DNA of 64,000 nucleotides from Paludisphaera borealis (GCF_001956985.1 NZ_CP019082.1:2666001-2730000); one strand, 5' to 3'; numbered from the stretch's first letter, positions 36,444-45,686 are shown. Notes: generated by a model from the letters alone, not told the origin. A program made the numbers and translations.

Positions 36444-37982
36444 TCAGAACGCCTCGTTGCCGACGACCTCGCCGCCGTTCATCGTGAACACCGCCTGCAA
36501 GATCAGTGGGCTGATCGTCTCGACCAGGAAGCGCACCGAGCCGTCGGCGAAACCGACGTTCGACCCTCGCAGGTGACGGCTGAGCAGGGCCTTGGGGTCG
36601 ATTTTGGCCGGCACCTCCCAGTCGTCGGGCTTGGTCCACGTCACGGCCTGGTCGGCGGGCAGGTCGATCGTCAGGATCGTCAATGAGGTGCCGTCGGTGA
36701 TCGCGCTGAGCTTCACCCCGCTCGAACCGGGGAAGATCGTCCTGGGCCCCCGGGGCGTGGCGTAAGTCGTCTTGCCGGCTTCGAGCTTCTTCCCGAGTTC
36801 GCTGGGGCATGAGTAGACCTTCGGCATCCGGCCGATCAGCGTCTTGTTGTGCGGGCTGTCCCAGGCTTCGTCGAGGTGGAACTCCTTGTAGAGTTCGTTC
36901 TCATCAAGATAGGGAAGGATCAACACGCGCCAGCTCAACAGTGGTTTGCCCTCCTTGTCGGCGACGAACGCCGGCGGGAAGGTTCCATGCGCCGCGACGT
37001 AATTATGCATGGCCAGGCCGATCTGCTTGAGGTTGTTCTTGCACTGCGCGCTCGTCGCCCCTTGCCTTGCGGACTTCAACATCGCGCCCGCCCACATCCC
37101 GACCGCCTTGGCGTCGGCCGAGACCGTGATGCGGTCTTCATTCACCTCGGAGGCGAAGCGGTCGGATATCTTCCCGATGTCGGGGATGAAGCGGGCGACG
37201 GCGGGCGACTGACGAAGCATTTGATCGAGGCTCTTGGCCAGTTGCGCGAGCGTCTTCGCCGCCGCGGCGTCGTGGGCCTGGACCATCAGCCGAAGTCCAG
37301 GCTGCGGCTCGTCGTTGAGACTGAGAACGCCCCACCGAATCCCCTTCGTGAGCGAGGTCACGGGGCCGCCGCCCAACTCCGCCGGCAGGTTCGGGACCAT
37401 CTCCTCGAGCACCCGCCGCGCGTCGGCCGACGGCATCAGGACGATCTCGGCCGCCGAGCCCTTAGCCGCGGCCAGCGCCTCAGCCAGCTCCGGCCGGGCG
37501 ACCGGCTTCAACCGGCCCACGCGCTCGACCGCCTCGTTCGAACCGGCGAAGACGGCCTGACCGACCGTGGCGCAGGTCGGCCAGGCGTACGGGGCCGCCA
37601 CGTCGCCCCCGCCGCAGAGCAGCTTGCCCACCGCCGCGGCGTCGACTCCGGGCGGGAGCGGCACCACGGCCGAGGGGGGCGACGACCCGGCCGGCGGCAG
37701 GTCCTCCAGGGTCGCGAGCAGATACAGATCCCGCGCCCCCGCCTTCCGCAACGCCGCCAGCCACGGGCCGAAATTCTTCGTGAGCAGCGCGGCCGACGCC
37801 TGATCTTCCACCAGTCGTCCGGCGAACGTATCAACGTCGAACTTCTCGATGTTGATCCGACAGACCACCACCACGTCGGCGTCGAGGAACGGCGCGATCG
37901 CCTCGGCCCGCGAGTCGGCCGCCCGGGCGTCGAAGACTCCGAATGCAAGCAGGAAACCGATCGATACGAACTTCCGAAACAT
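36444..37982 (-). CDS. Secreted protein with DUF1559 C-terminal region but no pilin N-terminus
   Basis: Protein of 512 residues. It starts with a Sec signal (FVSIGFLLAFGVFDARA) rather than the pilin-type GFTLIELLVVIAII motif that DUF1559 proteins normally carry. About 300 residues of unrecognised sequence follow. From about residue 320 the DUF1559 core appears: QCKNNLKQIGLAMHNYVAAHGTFPPA, LSWRVLILPYLDENELYKEF, and the C-terminal GSNVGFADGSVRFL. CAGGAG lies 6 bases before ATG 37982. It is the last gene of a run headed by an ECF sigma factor. A surface or periplasmic role is likely. Confidence 0.86.
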   Translation of the reverse strand: MFRKFVSIGFLLAFGVFDARAADSRAEAIAPFLDADVVVVCRINIEKFDVDTFAGRLVEDQASAALLTKNFGPWLAALRKAGARDLYLLATLEDLPPAGSSPPSAVVPLPPGVDAAAVGKLLCGGGDVAAPYAWPTCATVGQAVFAGSNEAVERVGRLKPVARPELAEALAAAKGSAAEIVLMPSADARRVLEEMVPNLPAELGGGPVTSLTKGIRWGVLSLNDEPQPGLRLMVQAHDAAAAKTLAQLAKSLDQMLRQSPAVARFIPDIGKISDRFASEVNEDRITVSADAKAVGMWAGAMLKSARQGATSAQCKNNLKQIGLAMHNYVAAHGTFPPAFVADKEGKPLLSWRVLILPYLDENELYKEFHLDEAWDSPHNKTLIGRMPKVYSCPSELGKKLEAGKTTYATPRGPRTIFPGSSGVKLSAITDGTSLTILTIDLPADQAVTWTKPDDWEVPAKIDPKALLSRHLRGSNVGFADGSVRFLVETISPLILQAVFTMNGGEVVGNEAF

Positions 37983-38024
37983 CGCAATCTCCTGAGAGGG
38001 TGACTTCGCGAGAAAGGCGTTCAA

Positions 38025-39449
38025 CTAGCGAGCGAGCTTGATTTCATAGTGGACGACGTATTGCGAAACCCGTTCCAGGCCCGGCGGCGGTGGGGCGGTG
38101 AGGCTGACGGTTGGGCCGTTCACCGCGTAGTCGAAGACCCTTCCCGTCACCGGATCGAGCGGCGCGGGAGTTTCGGTCAGGGCTGCCAGAGACGGCGGCG
38201 GCGAGCCGTCGTGGGACGCCGCGTACTGGCGGACGGCCTCGATGGTCTGGATCGCTGCGAACCGCCGATCGATCCGCACCGGCACGTTGAAAACGGATCG
38301 AATGCCCGGCAGGATCGAGACGAACGGAATGCCGATCGGCGCGCCGGCGAAGGCGTTCTTCTCGGCCTCCGCCATCCCCCGATGCCCCTGTGAATACGGC
38401 AGATTCGCCCATTTGAACAGGTCGTCGCGCTTTTCTTCGAAGTTCCGATACGAATGGATCGCGACGGCCTGGATCGCCGGCATGGCCTCGACCCGCTCGG
38501 AAGTCATCCCCGACGCGACGAGCGCCCGCTTGGCTTCGGGATAAGCCCGAGCCACAAGGCCGGCGATAATCAGATGCTGAGCGAGGTCGTCGACCGTCGG
38601 CTGCGTCAACGTGCTCTTGGGGAAGGTCCACCTGCCCAGGAGCAAACCTCCTTTCCGCTCCAGCTCGTCGCCGAACGCTCGCGCCTGTTCGAGCGACCAG
38701 ACGGCCTCGTCGGCTCCTCGGAGCCGGGGGAACTCGCGTTCGAGGAAGTAACGCTCACCCTCGGTCGCGGACGTCAGGTCGAGGAACGGCCGCGGCAGGG
38801 CCGCGAGCGCCCAGTACAGGTTCGGACACCCCGGCGCCTGGATCAGCGCTTCGATCGATTTCGCCATTTCCTCGGTGATCGCCGCCGCCACCAGCGATTG
38901 GATGTAGAACTGGCTCTCGCCGACGTGCCGGGCCAGGGAGAGGCCCGTCTGGATCCAGTGGATCGCGGAATCGATCCGCCCTTCCGCGATGTCGAACTGG
39001 ACCTGGAGCGCGACCAGGCGCGCCAGCGAGCGGGTCTGCTGGATCTCGCTGATGTCGAGCGAGAAACCCTCCTCGCGGCGGCGAAACTCCCAATCGCAGG
39101 CCTCGCGAAGCGCCCCTTGCTCGATCTCGTGGAGAATCGAGCGCTGCGAGTTCAGAATCACCCGGACTTCGCCCATCTCGTCGGGCGGCGGCGGCGTGGC
39201 CGACAGCTTTTGTGTCCGGCTAGCCAAGTCCGCGCGAAGCAGGCCCTCGATCGCGCGATGGTAGAAGATCGCGGCGTTGCCCGGGATTAGCTTGCTCGCG
39301 TCGGGTAGCAGTCGGTATCGAAGCGCCGGAACGGGCGCCTTCGCCGGCCGGACGGAGAGAACCGTTGGCGGTTGTTCCTCCTGAGCCCTCGCTCGCGCGC
39401 CGAGCGCGGCGGCGAGGGTGGTCACGATCAAAACCAAACGTCTCGTCAT
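38025..39449 (-). CDS. Hypothetical secreted protein
   Basis: Protein of 474 residues, family not recognised. It has a signal peptide (MTRRLVLIVTTLAAALGARARA) and is largely helical, with HRAIEGLLRADLASRTQK, an EQGALREACDWEFRRREEGF stretch and a long alpha-rich middle. Its ATG at 39449 overlaps the stop of the upstream anti-sigma-like gene by 4 bases (ATGA), so translation is probably coupled. It ends 42 bases before the DUF1559 protein gene, in the same operon. This layout is frequent in planctomycetes but without known function. Confidence 0.75.
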   Translation of the reverse strand: MTRRLVLIVTTLAAALGARARAQEEQPPTVLSVRPAKAPVPALRYRLLPDASKLIPGNAAIFYHRAIEGLLRADLASRTQKLSATPPPPDEMGEVRVILNSQRSILHEIEQGALREACDWEFRRREEGFSLDISEIQQTRSLARLVALQVQFDIAEGRIDSAIHWIQTGLSLARHVGESQFYIQSLVAAAITEEMAKSIEALIQAPGCPNLYWALAALPRPFLDLTSATEGERYFLEREFPRLRGADEAVWSLEQARAFGDELERKGGLLLGRWTFPKSTLTQPTVDDLAQHLIIAGLVARAYPEAKRALVASGMTSERVEAMPAIQAVAIHSYRNFEEKRDDLFKWANLPYSQGHRGMAEAEKNAFAGAPIGIPFVSILPGIRSVFNVPVRIDRRFAAIQTIEAVRQYAASHDGSPPPSLAALTETPAPLDPVTGRVFDYAVNGPTVSLTAPPPPGLERVSQYVVHYEIKLAR

Positions 39450-39982
39450 AACGGGCCTCCCAGATCAAGGACCTTGTCCAGCTCGTAACGTCGAAGCACG
39501 TCGGGCGCGTTCGGGACGAATCCCGAGTTGGCCTCACGCCCCACGGAAAGGGTCAACAACGGGGGCGGGTCGGGCAGACCTTCGAGCCCGAACCGCTCGA
39601 CCTGGCGGCTAAGCTGCAGGAGCGGGCTGCTCGCGGGCGGGTCGAGAAGAGCGCTCGACGCCGCGCCCGGGTTCCGAGTCAGGATCACCACCGGCTCAGC
39701 CACGTCCACCGGCGCGACGGCGGGCCGCGGAATGTACACCAGGCGGTCGACGACGCGCGGCTCGGGACGACGCCCAAGGGCGACCGTCTGGCCCAGGACC
39801 ACCGCCGCCAGCGACGCCGCGACCGCCGGCCACGCCCAGCGCGGGCGGCTCGGGACGATCGCCGACCGCCGGCCCGCCTCGAACATCAGGCGATCTCGGT
39901 CGAGCCGCCCCTTCGTCGGTTGGAGCGCCGAGAGGGCGCGCTCGAGATCGGTCATTTCGGGATCGCGCGCGTCTTCCGGCAT
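39446..39982 (-). CDS. Anti-sigma-factor-like single-pass membrane protein
   Basis: Protein of 178 residues. The cytoplasmic N-terminus (DLERALSALQPTKGRLDRDRLMFEAG) is followed by one membrane segment (WPAVAASLAAVVLGQTVAL) and a periplasmic Pro-rich tail. It overlaps the ECF sigma gene by 31 bases and the next gene by 4 bases. Position and topology suggest an anti-sigma factor, but the zinc-binding HxxxCxxC motif is absent, so this is inference. Confidence 0.65.
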   Translation of the reverse strand: MPEDARDPEMTDLERALSALQPTKGRLDRDRLMFEAGRRSAIVPSRPRWAWPAVAASLAAVVLGQTVALGRRPEPRVVDRLVYIPRPAVAPVDVAEPVVILTRNPGAASSALLDPPASSPLLQLSRQVERFGLEGLPDPPPLLTLSVGREANSGFVPNAPDVLRRYELDKVLDLGGPL

Positions 39983-40458
39983 GTTACCCCCAATCGTTCT
40001 CTCAAGGCCGACAGCCCCCGGGCGTAAAGGCGATGGGCCGAACTCGACGACGTCCCCAGGACCTCGGCGATCTGCTCGAACGTCAATCCGCCCCAGAGAT
40101 GGGCGACGATCACTTCGCGGTCCTCGATCGGCAAGGCGGCCAGCTCGCGCTCGGCGCGCGCCGGGTCGACGTCGTCCGGCCCGGAATCGGCCGCCGGATC
40201 GAACCAGGGGGTCGAGCGAACCGCGGCTTCCCGCTCATACCGCCGTCGCCTGCCGGCCGCCAACGACGCGTCGACGGCCCCGTTGCGAACCACTCGAAAC
40301 AGCCAGGCGGCCGGGTTGTCCGGCATCCGGCTCAGGCCCGCGAGCTTCAAAAAGGCTTCCTGGACCACGTCCTCCGGCGCGTCGCAAAACTGGCGTGCGA
40401 AGAGCACCAGAGCGTCGGCGTGGCGGTCCAGAAGATCTGCAAACGGTTCCGAGTCCAT
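39952..40458 (-). CDS. ECF-type RNA polymerase sigma factor
   Basis: Protein of 168 residues. Region 2 is FADLLDRHADALVLFARQFCDAPEDVVQEAFLKL with the expected DVVQEAF. Region 4 is LPIEDREVIVAHLWGGLTFEQIAEVLGTSSSSAHRLYARGL, a helix-turn-helix. Length and motifs fit an ECF sigma-70 factor. ATG 40458 is chosen because GGAG lies 5 bases upstream; earlier in-frame ATGs lack a site. It probably directs transcription of its own operon (39982 down to 36444), regulated by the overlapping membrane protein. Confidence 0.92.
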   Translation of the reverse strand: MDSEPFADLLDRHADALVLFARQFCDAPEDVVQEAFLKLAGLSRMPDNPAAWLFRVVRNGAVDASLAAGRRRRYEREAAVRSTPWFDPAADSGPDDVDPARAERELAALPIEDREVIVAHLWGGLTFEQIAEVLGTSSSSAHRLYARGLSALRERLGVTCRKTRAIPK

Positions 40459-40481
40459 CGCGACTCCGATTGCGTTCATGG

Positions 40482-40997
40482 TCAATCAAGGACCGTCGGG
40501 CCGTGAACGAGCTTGCCTTCCGGGGTGACCCCGAGGCCGTCGCGAATGCCGTCGGGACCACCGGAGACCGTGAAGCCGGACGCGGCGTGAGGTCGGACCA
40601 CGAGCCGGTAGCAAGATTCACCGCTCACGACGTCCATGGAGTAATGACCACCCGGCGTGGCTGAGCAGGCCGCTTTGACGGGAAAGCTCTCGCCCCACGT
40701 GACGACCACCCGGCCCGACCGGCCGTACATCACCCGGAGAAGCTCCTTCCCCTCGTCGTCCCTCAGAGAGTAGTGCGAGAACAGCCGCCCCTCGGCCACG
40801 TGCATGCCTACCTCGGTCGTCTCGCATTCGAAGTCCGAAACGACCGACTGCTTGAGTTCCGGCGGCGGATCGGAAGCGCCGTCGTGGTCGACGCGCGGCG
40901 GCGACAGCGACGAAGCCAGCGCCGTCGCGACGACGACGACCGCGCACCAACAGGCGAGGTTGTAGGCGGCGTTCAAAGCGTAACGGGCTTCCCTCAT
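40482..40997 (-). CDS. Hypothetical membrane-anchored protein
   Basis: Protein of 171 residues, not recognised. It has an N-terminal hydrophobic segment (YNLACWCAVVVVATALASSL), then a beta-rich extracytoplasmic domain (HVAEGRLFSHYSLRDDEGKE, ESFPVKAACSATPGGHYSMDV). Three or four cysteines in that domain could form disulfides. GGGGG lies just upstream of ATG 40997. It is immediately upstream of the sigma factor gene and may be the first gene of that operon. Confidence 0.6.
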   Translation of the reverse strand: MREARYALNAAYNLACWCAVVVVATALASSLSPPRVDHDGASDPPPELKQSVVSDFECETTEVGMHVAEGRLFSHYSLRDDEGKELLRVMYGRSGRVVVTWGESFPVKAACSATPGGHYSMDVVSGESCYRLVVRPHAASGFTVSGGPDGIRDGLGVTPEGKLVHGPTVLD

Positions 40998-41221
40998 CAG
41001 CGGCTACCCCCGTGAACGGTGCTGCGACGTCTCCCTGATCCCTTCACCCAATAAGACGTTTGTCGGAGTCGGCCGTCCCACGAATCCGACCGGAATTTTC
41101 GAGGCGGCCGGCGGCGGTGGGGGCCCCGGGAATCGTTCCAGGCTTGCGAGGGTCGATGTGGCGGCTAGAATGAGATCTCAAACGGCGACCGAATTGTTCG
41201 ATATCGACGGGGAGCCCGCGC

Positions 41222-42427
41222 GTGCGAGTCGGCTATTTTGACTGCTTCAGCGGCATCTCGGGCGACATGACGCTTGGCGCCCTGGTGGATGCGGGGGTCG
41301 ACCGCCGCGCGATCGAGCAGGCGATCGCCAGCCTCGGCCTGCCGGGTGAAGTCTCGTTCGAGACCGTCAAGCGAGGCGGGTTCCGGGCGACCCACGCCCG
41401 GGTCGTCACCCCGCACGAGCACGCGCATCGACACTGGCATCATATCGAAGCGATCATCGACAAGGGGAGCCTCAGCCCGCGTCAGAAAGACCTCGCCAAG
41501 CGGATCTTCATGAAGCTGGGCGAAGCCGAGGCGCGGGTGCACGGCGTCGACCTTTCGAAGATCCACTTCCACGAGGTCGGCGCGGTCGATTCGATCATCG
41601 ACATCGTCGGCTCGGCCGTCGGGCTCGACCTGCTGGGCGTCGACCGCTTCGAGGCCAGCGCCGTGCCGCCGGGCCGAGGCTCGATCACGGCGGCCCACGG
41701 CCGGATGGCGCTTCCCGCCCCCGCGACGGCCGAGATCCTCAAGGGGGTCCCGCTCGCCGAGTCGCCGATCGAGATGGAGATGACCACGCCGACCGGCGCG
41801 GCGATCGTCACGACCGTCGCCGAGCGGTTCGGGCCGCTGCCGGCCCTGACCGTCGAAGCCATCGGCCTGGGCGCCGGGACGCGCGAGACGGCCGATCAGG
41901 CGAACATCCTGCGGCTGTTCGTCGGCACGATCGACCTGCCGGCGTCAAGCGACCGCGTCTGGATGCTCGAAACGAATCTCGACGACCTGCCCGGCGAGGT
42001 CGTCGGCTATACGACGCTCAAATTGATGGAAGCCGGGGCTCTCGACGCCTTCGTGACGCCTATTCAGATGAAGAAGAACCGGCCGGGCGTCATGGTGAGC
42101 GTGCTCTGCGACGACGCCAAGATCCCGGCCATGGAAGAGATCCTGTTCCGCGAGACGACCACGCTCGGCGTTCGCCGCTACCCGGTGTCGCGGCACAAGC
42201 TGAATCGCCGGAACGTCGAGGTCGACACCGCGTTCGGGATGATTCGCGGCAAGCTCGGCTGGCTCGAAAACCGGATTCCCACGTTCAGCCCGGAATACGA
42301 CGACTGCGCCCGCGCCGCCTCCACCGCGAGCGTCGCCCTCCGCGAGGTCTACGACGCCGCGCACGCCGCCTACGCGGAGCGGCAGCGGCAAGAGCGAGAG
42401 CAGGCGGGCGAGACCGTCGCCAAGTGA
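41222..42427 (+). CDS. larC: LarC-type nickel insertion protein (DUF111)
   Basis: Protein of 401 residues. The family start YFDCFSGISGDMTLGALVDAG is followed by a His-rich metal stretch (TPHEHAHRHWHHIEAII), then KIHFHEVGAVDSIIDIVGSA and EMEMTTPTGAAIVTTV. The C-terminal half has WMLETNLDDLPGEVVGY and MKKNRPGVMVSVLCD. LarC provides nickel for the pincer cofactor of lactate racemase LarA. No larA, larB or larE was found in this window. The start is a GTG at 41222 with GGGGAG about 8 bases upstream; the frame is single, without the programmed shift seen in some lactobacilli. Confidence 0.93.
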   Translation: MRVGYFDCFSGISGDMTLGALVDAGVDRRAIEQAIASLGLPGEVSFETVKRGGFRATHARVVTPHEHAHRHWHHIEAIIDKGSLSPRQKDLAKRIFMKLGEAEARVHGVDLSKIHFHEVGAVDSIIDIVGSAVGLDLLGVDRFEASAVPPGRGSITAAHGRMALPAPATAEILKGVPLAESPIEMEMTTPTGAAIVTTVAERFGPLPALTVEAIGLGAGTRETADQANILRLFVGTIDLPASSDRVWMLETNLDDLPGEVVGYTTLKLMEAGALDAFVTPIQMKKNRPGVMVSVLCDDAKIPAMEEILFRETTTLGVRRYPVSRHKLNRRNVEVDTAFGMIRGKLGWLENRIPTFSPEYDDCARAASTASVALREVYDAAHAAYAERQRQEREQAGETVAK

Positions 42428-42502
42428 ATTACATCGAGGACTTCGGCCGTCTCGCGCTTCGGGCTCGACCCGAGGATTCGGCCGCCGGCAGGGAGGAACG
42501 CC

Positions 42503-42997
42503 GTGAACCATCCTGATTTCTGGCTGTCCGCGAGCCTGGCGTGCAACTTCTTGCTCGTGCTGCTGTCGGCTGCGTCGTGCCTGTTCCTGATCCGTCGCCT
42601 CGACCAGATCGTCCGCGCCCGGGCCACGGCCGAACAGCGGTTGATCCAGCTCGCCTTCGATCTGCGAAGGCTCGAGCAGCGTATCGCCCATCTCGATCTC
42701 CGCCCCACGGCCGGCAGCGCCGAGGCTCCGGCGCCGACAGTGCTGAAGCACACGGAGGCGGCGCCGTCGTTGATCGCGGTGCCCGACCTCTCGTATCAGG
42801 GCGAAGCCGAGGGTGACGATGCGGACAACCTCGCCCAGAAGCATGGCGACGTCTGGGCGCTCGTCGAAGCCGGTCGCGATCCCACCGAGATCGCCGAAGC
42901 CACCGGCCGGCCGATCGGCCAGGTCGAATTGATCGTCGGGCTCTATCGTCAGTATCTGGCGACGCGAAACGTGGGGGACCATGCACGAGCCACCTGA
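42503..42997 (+). CDS. Small membrane protein with C-terminal HTH-like motif (DUF6115/DUF2802-like)
   Basis: Protein of 164 residues. One membrane segment near the N-terminus (LACNFLLVLLSAASCLFLI) is followed by a coiled-coil-like stretch (RRLDQIVRARATAEQRLIQL...RRLEQRI). A C-terminal helix-turn-helix-like segment follows (VEAGRDPTEIAEATGRPIGQVELIVGLYRQ). This layout resembles DUF6115/DUF2802 proteins of unknown function. The start is a GTG at 42503 after GGGAGGAA. It overlaps the next gene by 17 bases, so the operon is tight. Confidence 0.72.
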   Translation: MNHPDFWLSASLACNFLLVLLSAASCLFLIRRLDQIVRARATAEQRLIQLAFDLRRLEQRIAHLDLRPTAGSAEAPAPTVLKHTEAAPSLIAVPDLSYQGEAEGDDADNLAQKHGDVWALVEAGRDPTEIAEATGRPIGQVELIVGLYRQYLATRNVGDHARAT

Positions 42998-43481
42998 GTC
43001 GTCCGTCGAACTCGATCCCACCTCGCTACGGTGCCTGGAACGGACCCGATCGTGGGTCCTCAACATCCTGGTGGTCGTCGGCCTGATGATCATGGCCTCC
43101 GGGCTGATCCTCCGCTACGTCGACTGGAAGCTGATCGTCGGCGACGTCGAGGGCTGGCGCCGAGCCTTGTACGGCGGCTTGATCGGCGTCATCGCGTTCA
43201 GCCACTTGACGCGGCGGATCATGGGGGCTCGCGACCGCCTCCGCCCCCCCGAAACCCGTGCCGAGCGGTTCTTCAAGTCGCACGTCGGCGCGGCGGCCGT
43301 CGGCGGGCTGGCCGCGGCCCTCGGCCTCGTTTACGGCCTGACGATCGAGCCTCGCTTCGAGAGCGTCGTGATCTTCTGGGTCGCCGCGCTCGTCCTGGGA
43401 ATCCTCGCCCTGCCGAAGTCGATCGAGCTGGAAGACTTCTCCGAGCCCATGACTCCTGCTGGAATCACCGAAGCACGATGA
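42981..43481 (+). CDS. Hypothetical four-helix membrane protein
   Basis: Protein of 166 residues with four hydrophobic segments, including WVLNILVVVGLMIMASGLILRY, AVGGLAAALGLVYGLTI and VIFWVAALVLGILALP. No family was recognised. It starts inside the preceding gene and its TGA overlaps the ATG of the glycosyltransferase (ATGA), so it is translationally coupled to it and may help or anchor that enzyme. Confidence 0.7.
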   Translation: MHEPPESSVELDPTSLRCLERTRSWVLNILVVVGLMIMASGLILRYVDWKLIVGDVEGWRRALYGGLIGVIAFSHLTRRIMGARDRLRPPETRAERFFKSHVGAAAVGGLAAALGLVYGLTIEPRFESVVIFWVAALVLGILALPKSIELEDFSEPMTPAGITEAR

Positions 43482-44698
43482 GCCGCACACAGTCGACGAT
43501 TCTCTGGATCTACGCGGTCGTCATCGCGATCTGGCCGATCCGCTACGTGGTCCTCAAGTACATCTTCAGCCGGCTCCAGTTCCTCACGCCCGACTCGCCG
43601 ACGCTCGATCCGACCGACCCGCCCCTGGTGTCGGCGATCATCCCGGCCAAGGACGAGGAAGCCTCCCTCGCCGACTGCCTCGCGTCGGTCTCGGCCCAGA
43701 AGTACCCGAGGATGGAGATCCTCGTCGTCGACGATCGGAGCACCGATCGCACGCTGGAGATCGCCCGGGAGTTCGCCGCCCGCGACCCGCGCATCCAGGT
43801 GGTCCACAACGACCACCTCGAACCGGGCTGGACCGGCAAGACGTACGTGTTGCAGAAGCTGGCCGACCAGGCGCGGGGCGACTGGCTCTGGTTCCTCGAC
43901 GCCGACACCGACCACCGGCCCGAATTCCTCGGCGTGATGATGGAGTACGCGCGAAGCAACAAGGCCGAGATGGCCAGCCTGCTGCCCGAACTGCGTTGCG
44001 AGACGTTCTGGGAGCAGGTCATCCAGCCGCTAGGGGGCATCGTGCTGATGCAGTCGTTCCCGGTCCAGCGCGTCAACGACGATCGGTCGAAGCTGGCGTT
44101 CGCCAACGGCCAGTCGATCCTGATCTCGCGACGCGCCTACGACGCGGCCGGCGGCCACGCGGCGGTTCGCGACCGGTTCGTCGAGGACATTGGCATGGCC
44201 TACAAGGTGAAAAACCTCGGCATGCCGATCCGGGTGGCGATGACCAAGGGCCTCGTCTCGTGCCGGATGTACGCGACTCTCGGCCAGCTCGTCCGCGGCT
44301 GGAGCCGGATACTCTACGACGCCCACGATCGCAAGACCTGGCGGCTCGTGGTCAAGCTGCTCGACCCGATCATCTTCTGCCAGAGCGGCCACGTCGTCCT
44401 GCTGATCGCGCTCGTCCTGCTGGCGACGGGCTCCCCCGGCCCGTTTCCGGCGTGGCTGCTGGGCCTGAGCCTGGTCCACCACGCGCTCATGTACGCCGTC
44501 TTCCGGGTGATCTACAACGCCTCGGTTCCGCGATCTCGCTACACCCACTGGTTCCCGGTCGGCAACATCGTGTCCGACCTGATCCTCATCCGCGCCATCC
44601 AGATGTGCCTGACCGGACGCGTCACCTGGCGGGGGACCAGCTACGGGCCCATCGCCGCCCCCGCCGCCGACGCTTCCGGCTCGCCGGCCCAGGGATAA
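43478..44698 (+). CDS. Family 2 glycosyltransferase, membrane-bound
   Basis: Protein of 406 residues. An N-terminal membrane segment (ILWIYAVVIAIWPIRYVV) precedes a GT2 domain: VSAIIPAKDEEASLADCLASV, ILVVDDRSTDRT, WFLDADTDHRPEF with the DxD, and a later VEDIGMAYKVKNLGM. Three C-terminal hydrophobic segments follow. It resembles carotenoid/hydroxychlorobactene-type glucosyltransferases, so a lipid or pigment acceptor is possible; this is a weak guess. ATG 43478 overlaps the previous stop. Confidence 0.88.
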   Translation: MSRTQSTILWIYAVVIAIWPIRYVVLKYIFSRLQFLTPDSPTLDPTDPPLVSAIIPAKDEEASLADCLASVSAQKYPRMEILVVDDRSTDRTLEIAREFAARDPRIQVVHNDHLEPGWTGKTYVLQKLADQARGDWLWFLDADTDHRPEFLGVMMEYARSNKAEMASLLPELRCETFWEQVIQPLGGIVLMQSFPVQRVNDDRSKLAFANGQSILISRRAYDAAGGHAAVRDRFVEDIGMAYKVKNLGMPIRVAMTKGLVSCRMYATLGQLVRGWSRILYDAHDRKTWRLVVKLLDPIIFCQSGHVVLLIALVLLATGSPGPFPAWLLGLSLVHHALMYAVFRVIYNASVPRSRYTHWFPVGNIVSDLILIRAIQMCLTGRVTWRGTSYGPIAAPAADASGSPAQG

Positions 44699-44705
44699 CG
44701 CTCAA

Positions 44706-45686
44706 TCACTGTTGCTGCTGGCTCTGCTGCTGCCGGTAGCCGATCGCCTGCATCTGAGAAGGCTTGAGGCGGTGGGCCTGACGTTCCGATTGGATCCACG
44801 ACGCGGTCGACCAGGGGGTCGTCTGGCCGTCGGACGACTCGCTCCAATCGGTCGGAACCCGCTGGATCGGCTCGACCTTGACGACGACGGCGATCGTCTC
44901 GTCGGCGTCGCCCCGCCAGATGCCGCGATTCGGGGGCACGTCCAGGTAGTCGCGTCCGAGGGCGATCTTCACGTAGTCGTCGTCGACGATCTGACCCCGG
45001 GTGGGGTCGACGTCGACCCAGCCGTTCCTCCCCGCCCAGACCTGGCACCAGGCGTGGGTGGCGATCTCGCCCGGCTCGTGGATGTAGCCGCTGACGTACC
45101 GCGCGGGGAGATTGATCCCTCGACAGGCGCCGATGAACAGGTGGGCGAAGTCCTGGCAGACTCCCCGGCCGAGCCGAAGCGCCTCGCCGACCGGCGTCCG
45201 CGCGGTGGTGACCTTCTTCTCGTAGACCAGGCGTGAGCGGGTCGCCTGGAACAGCCGCTGGACGACCTCCAGCACCGAGCCCTCGGCGCGAGGCAGGCTC
45301 GCGAGGAAGCTCGACATCTCCGGTCCGGGATTCACCAGCGCGCTCGGCGTGCGGCATTCGACGGCCTCGGCCGCGTGGAACTCGTCGTGGTCGGGCTTGA
45401 ACGCGACTTCGGCCAGCTTCGGGCCGCCGGGCGCGCGATGCGTACGGATCACGCTCGTCGCCCGCATCAGCAGCTCGCGGTACGGCGTGAAGACGTTGAA
45501 CAGGTCGACCCGATTACTGAAACCGTCGTGATAAACCGTCACCGGCGCGAACGGCTTGATCCGCAACCGATAGTCGAGGCAGGTCTGGTCTTCGTCCGAC
45601 GGCGGCGCCATGCGCACCTCGAAAACCGTCTCCGAGACGTTGTTGGAATAGCTGAGCTTGGTCTCGTGCTGAACGCGGAGCAACAT
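44706..45686 (-). CDS. Transglutaminase-like cysteine protease-fold protein
   Basis: Protein of 326 residues. The N-terminal transglutaminase-N domain starts MLLRVQHETKLSYSNNVSE. The catalytic triad is visible: Cys in GRGVCQDFAHLFIGACR, His in THAWCQVWAG and Asp in WVDVDPTRG. The C-terminus is glutamine-rich (QQQSQQQQ). It is the third gene of the ATP-grasp/alpha-E/transglutaminase operon found in many bacteria, where it is thought to act on peptide bonds or glutamine side chains linked to a peptide-like product. No signal peptide is present, so it is cytoplasmic. Confidence 0.93.
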   Translation of the reverse strand: MLLRVQHETKLSYSNNVSETVFEVRMAPPSDEDQTCLDYRLRIKPFAPVTVYHDGFSNRVDLFNVFTPYRELLMRATSVIRTHRAPGGPKLAEVAFKPDHDEFHAAEAVECRTPSALVNPGPEMSSFLASLPRAEGSVLEVVQRLFQATRSRLVYEKKVTTARTPVGEALRLGRGVCQDFAHLFIGACRGINLPARYVSGYIHEPGEIATHAWCQVWAGRNGWVDVDPTRGQIVDDDYVKIALGRDYLDVPPNRGIWRGDADETIAVVVKVEPIQRVPTDWSESSDGQTTPWSTASWIQSERQAHRLKPSQMQAIGYRQQQSQQQQ

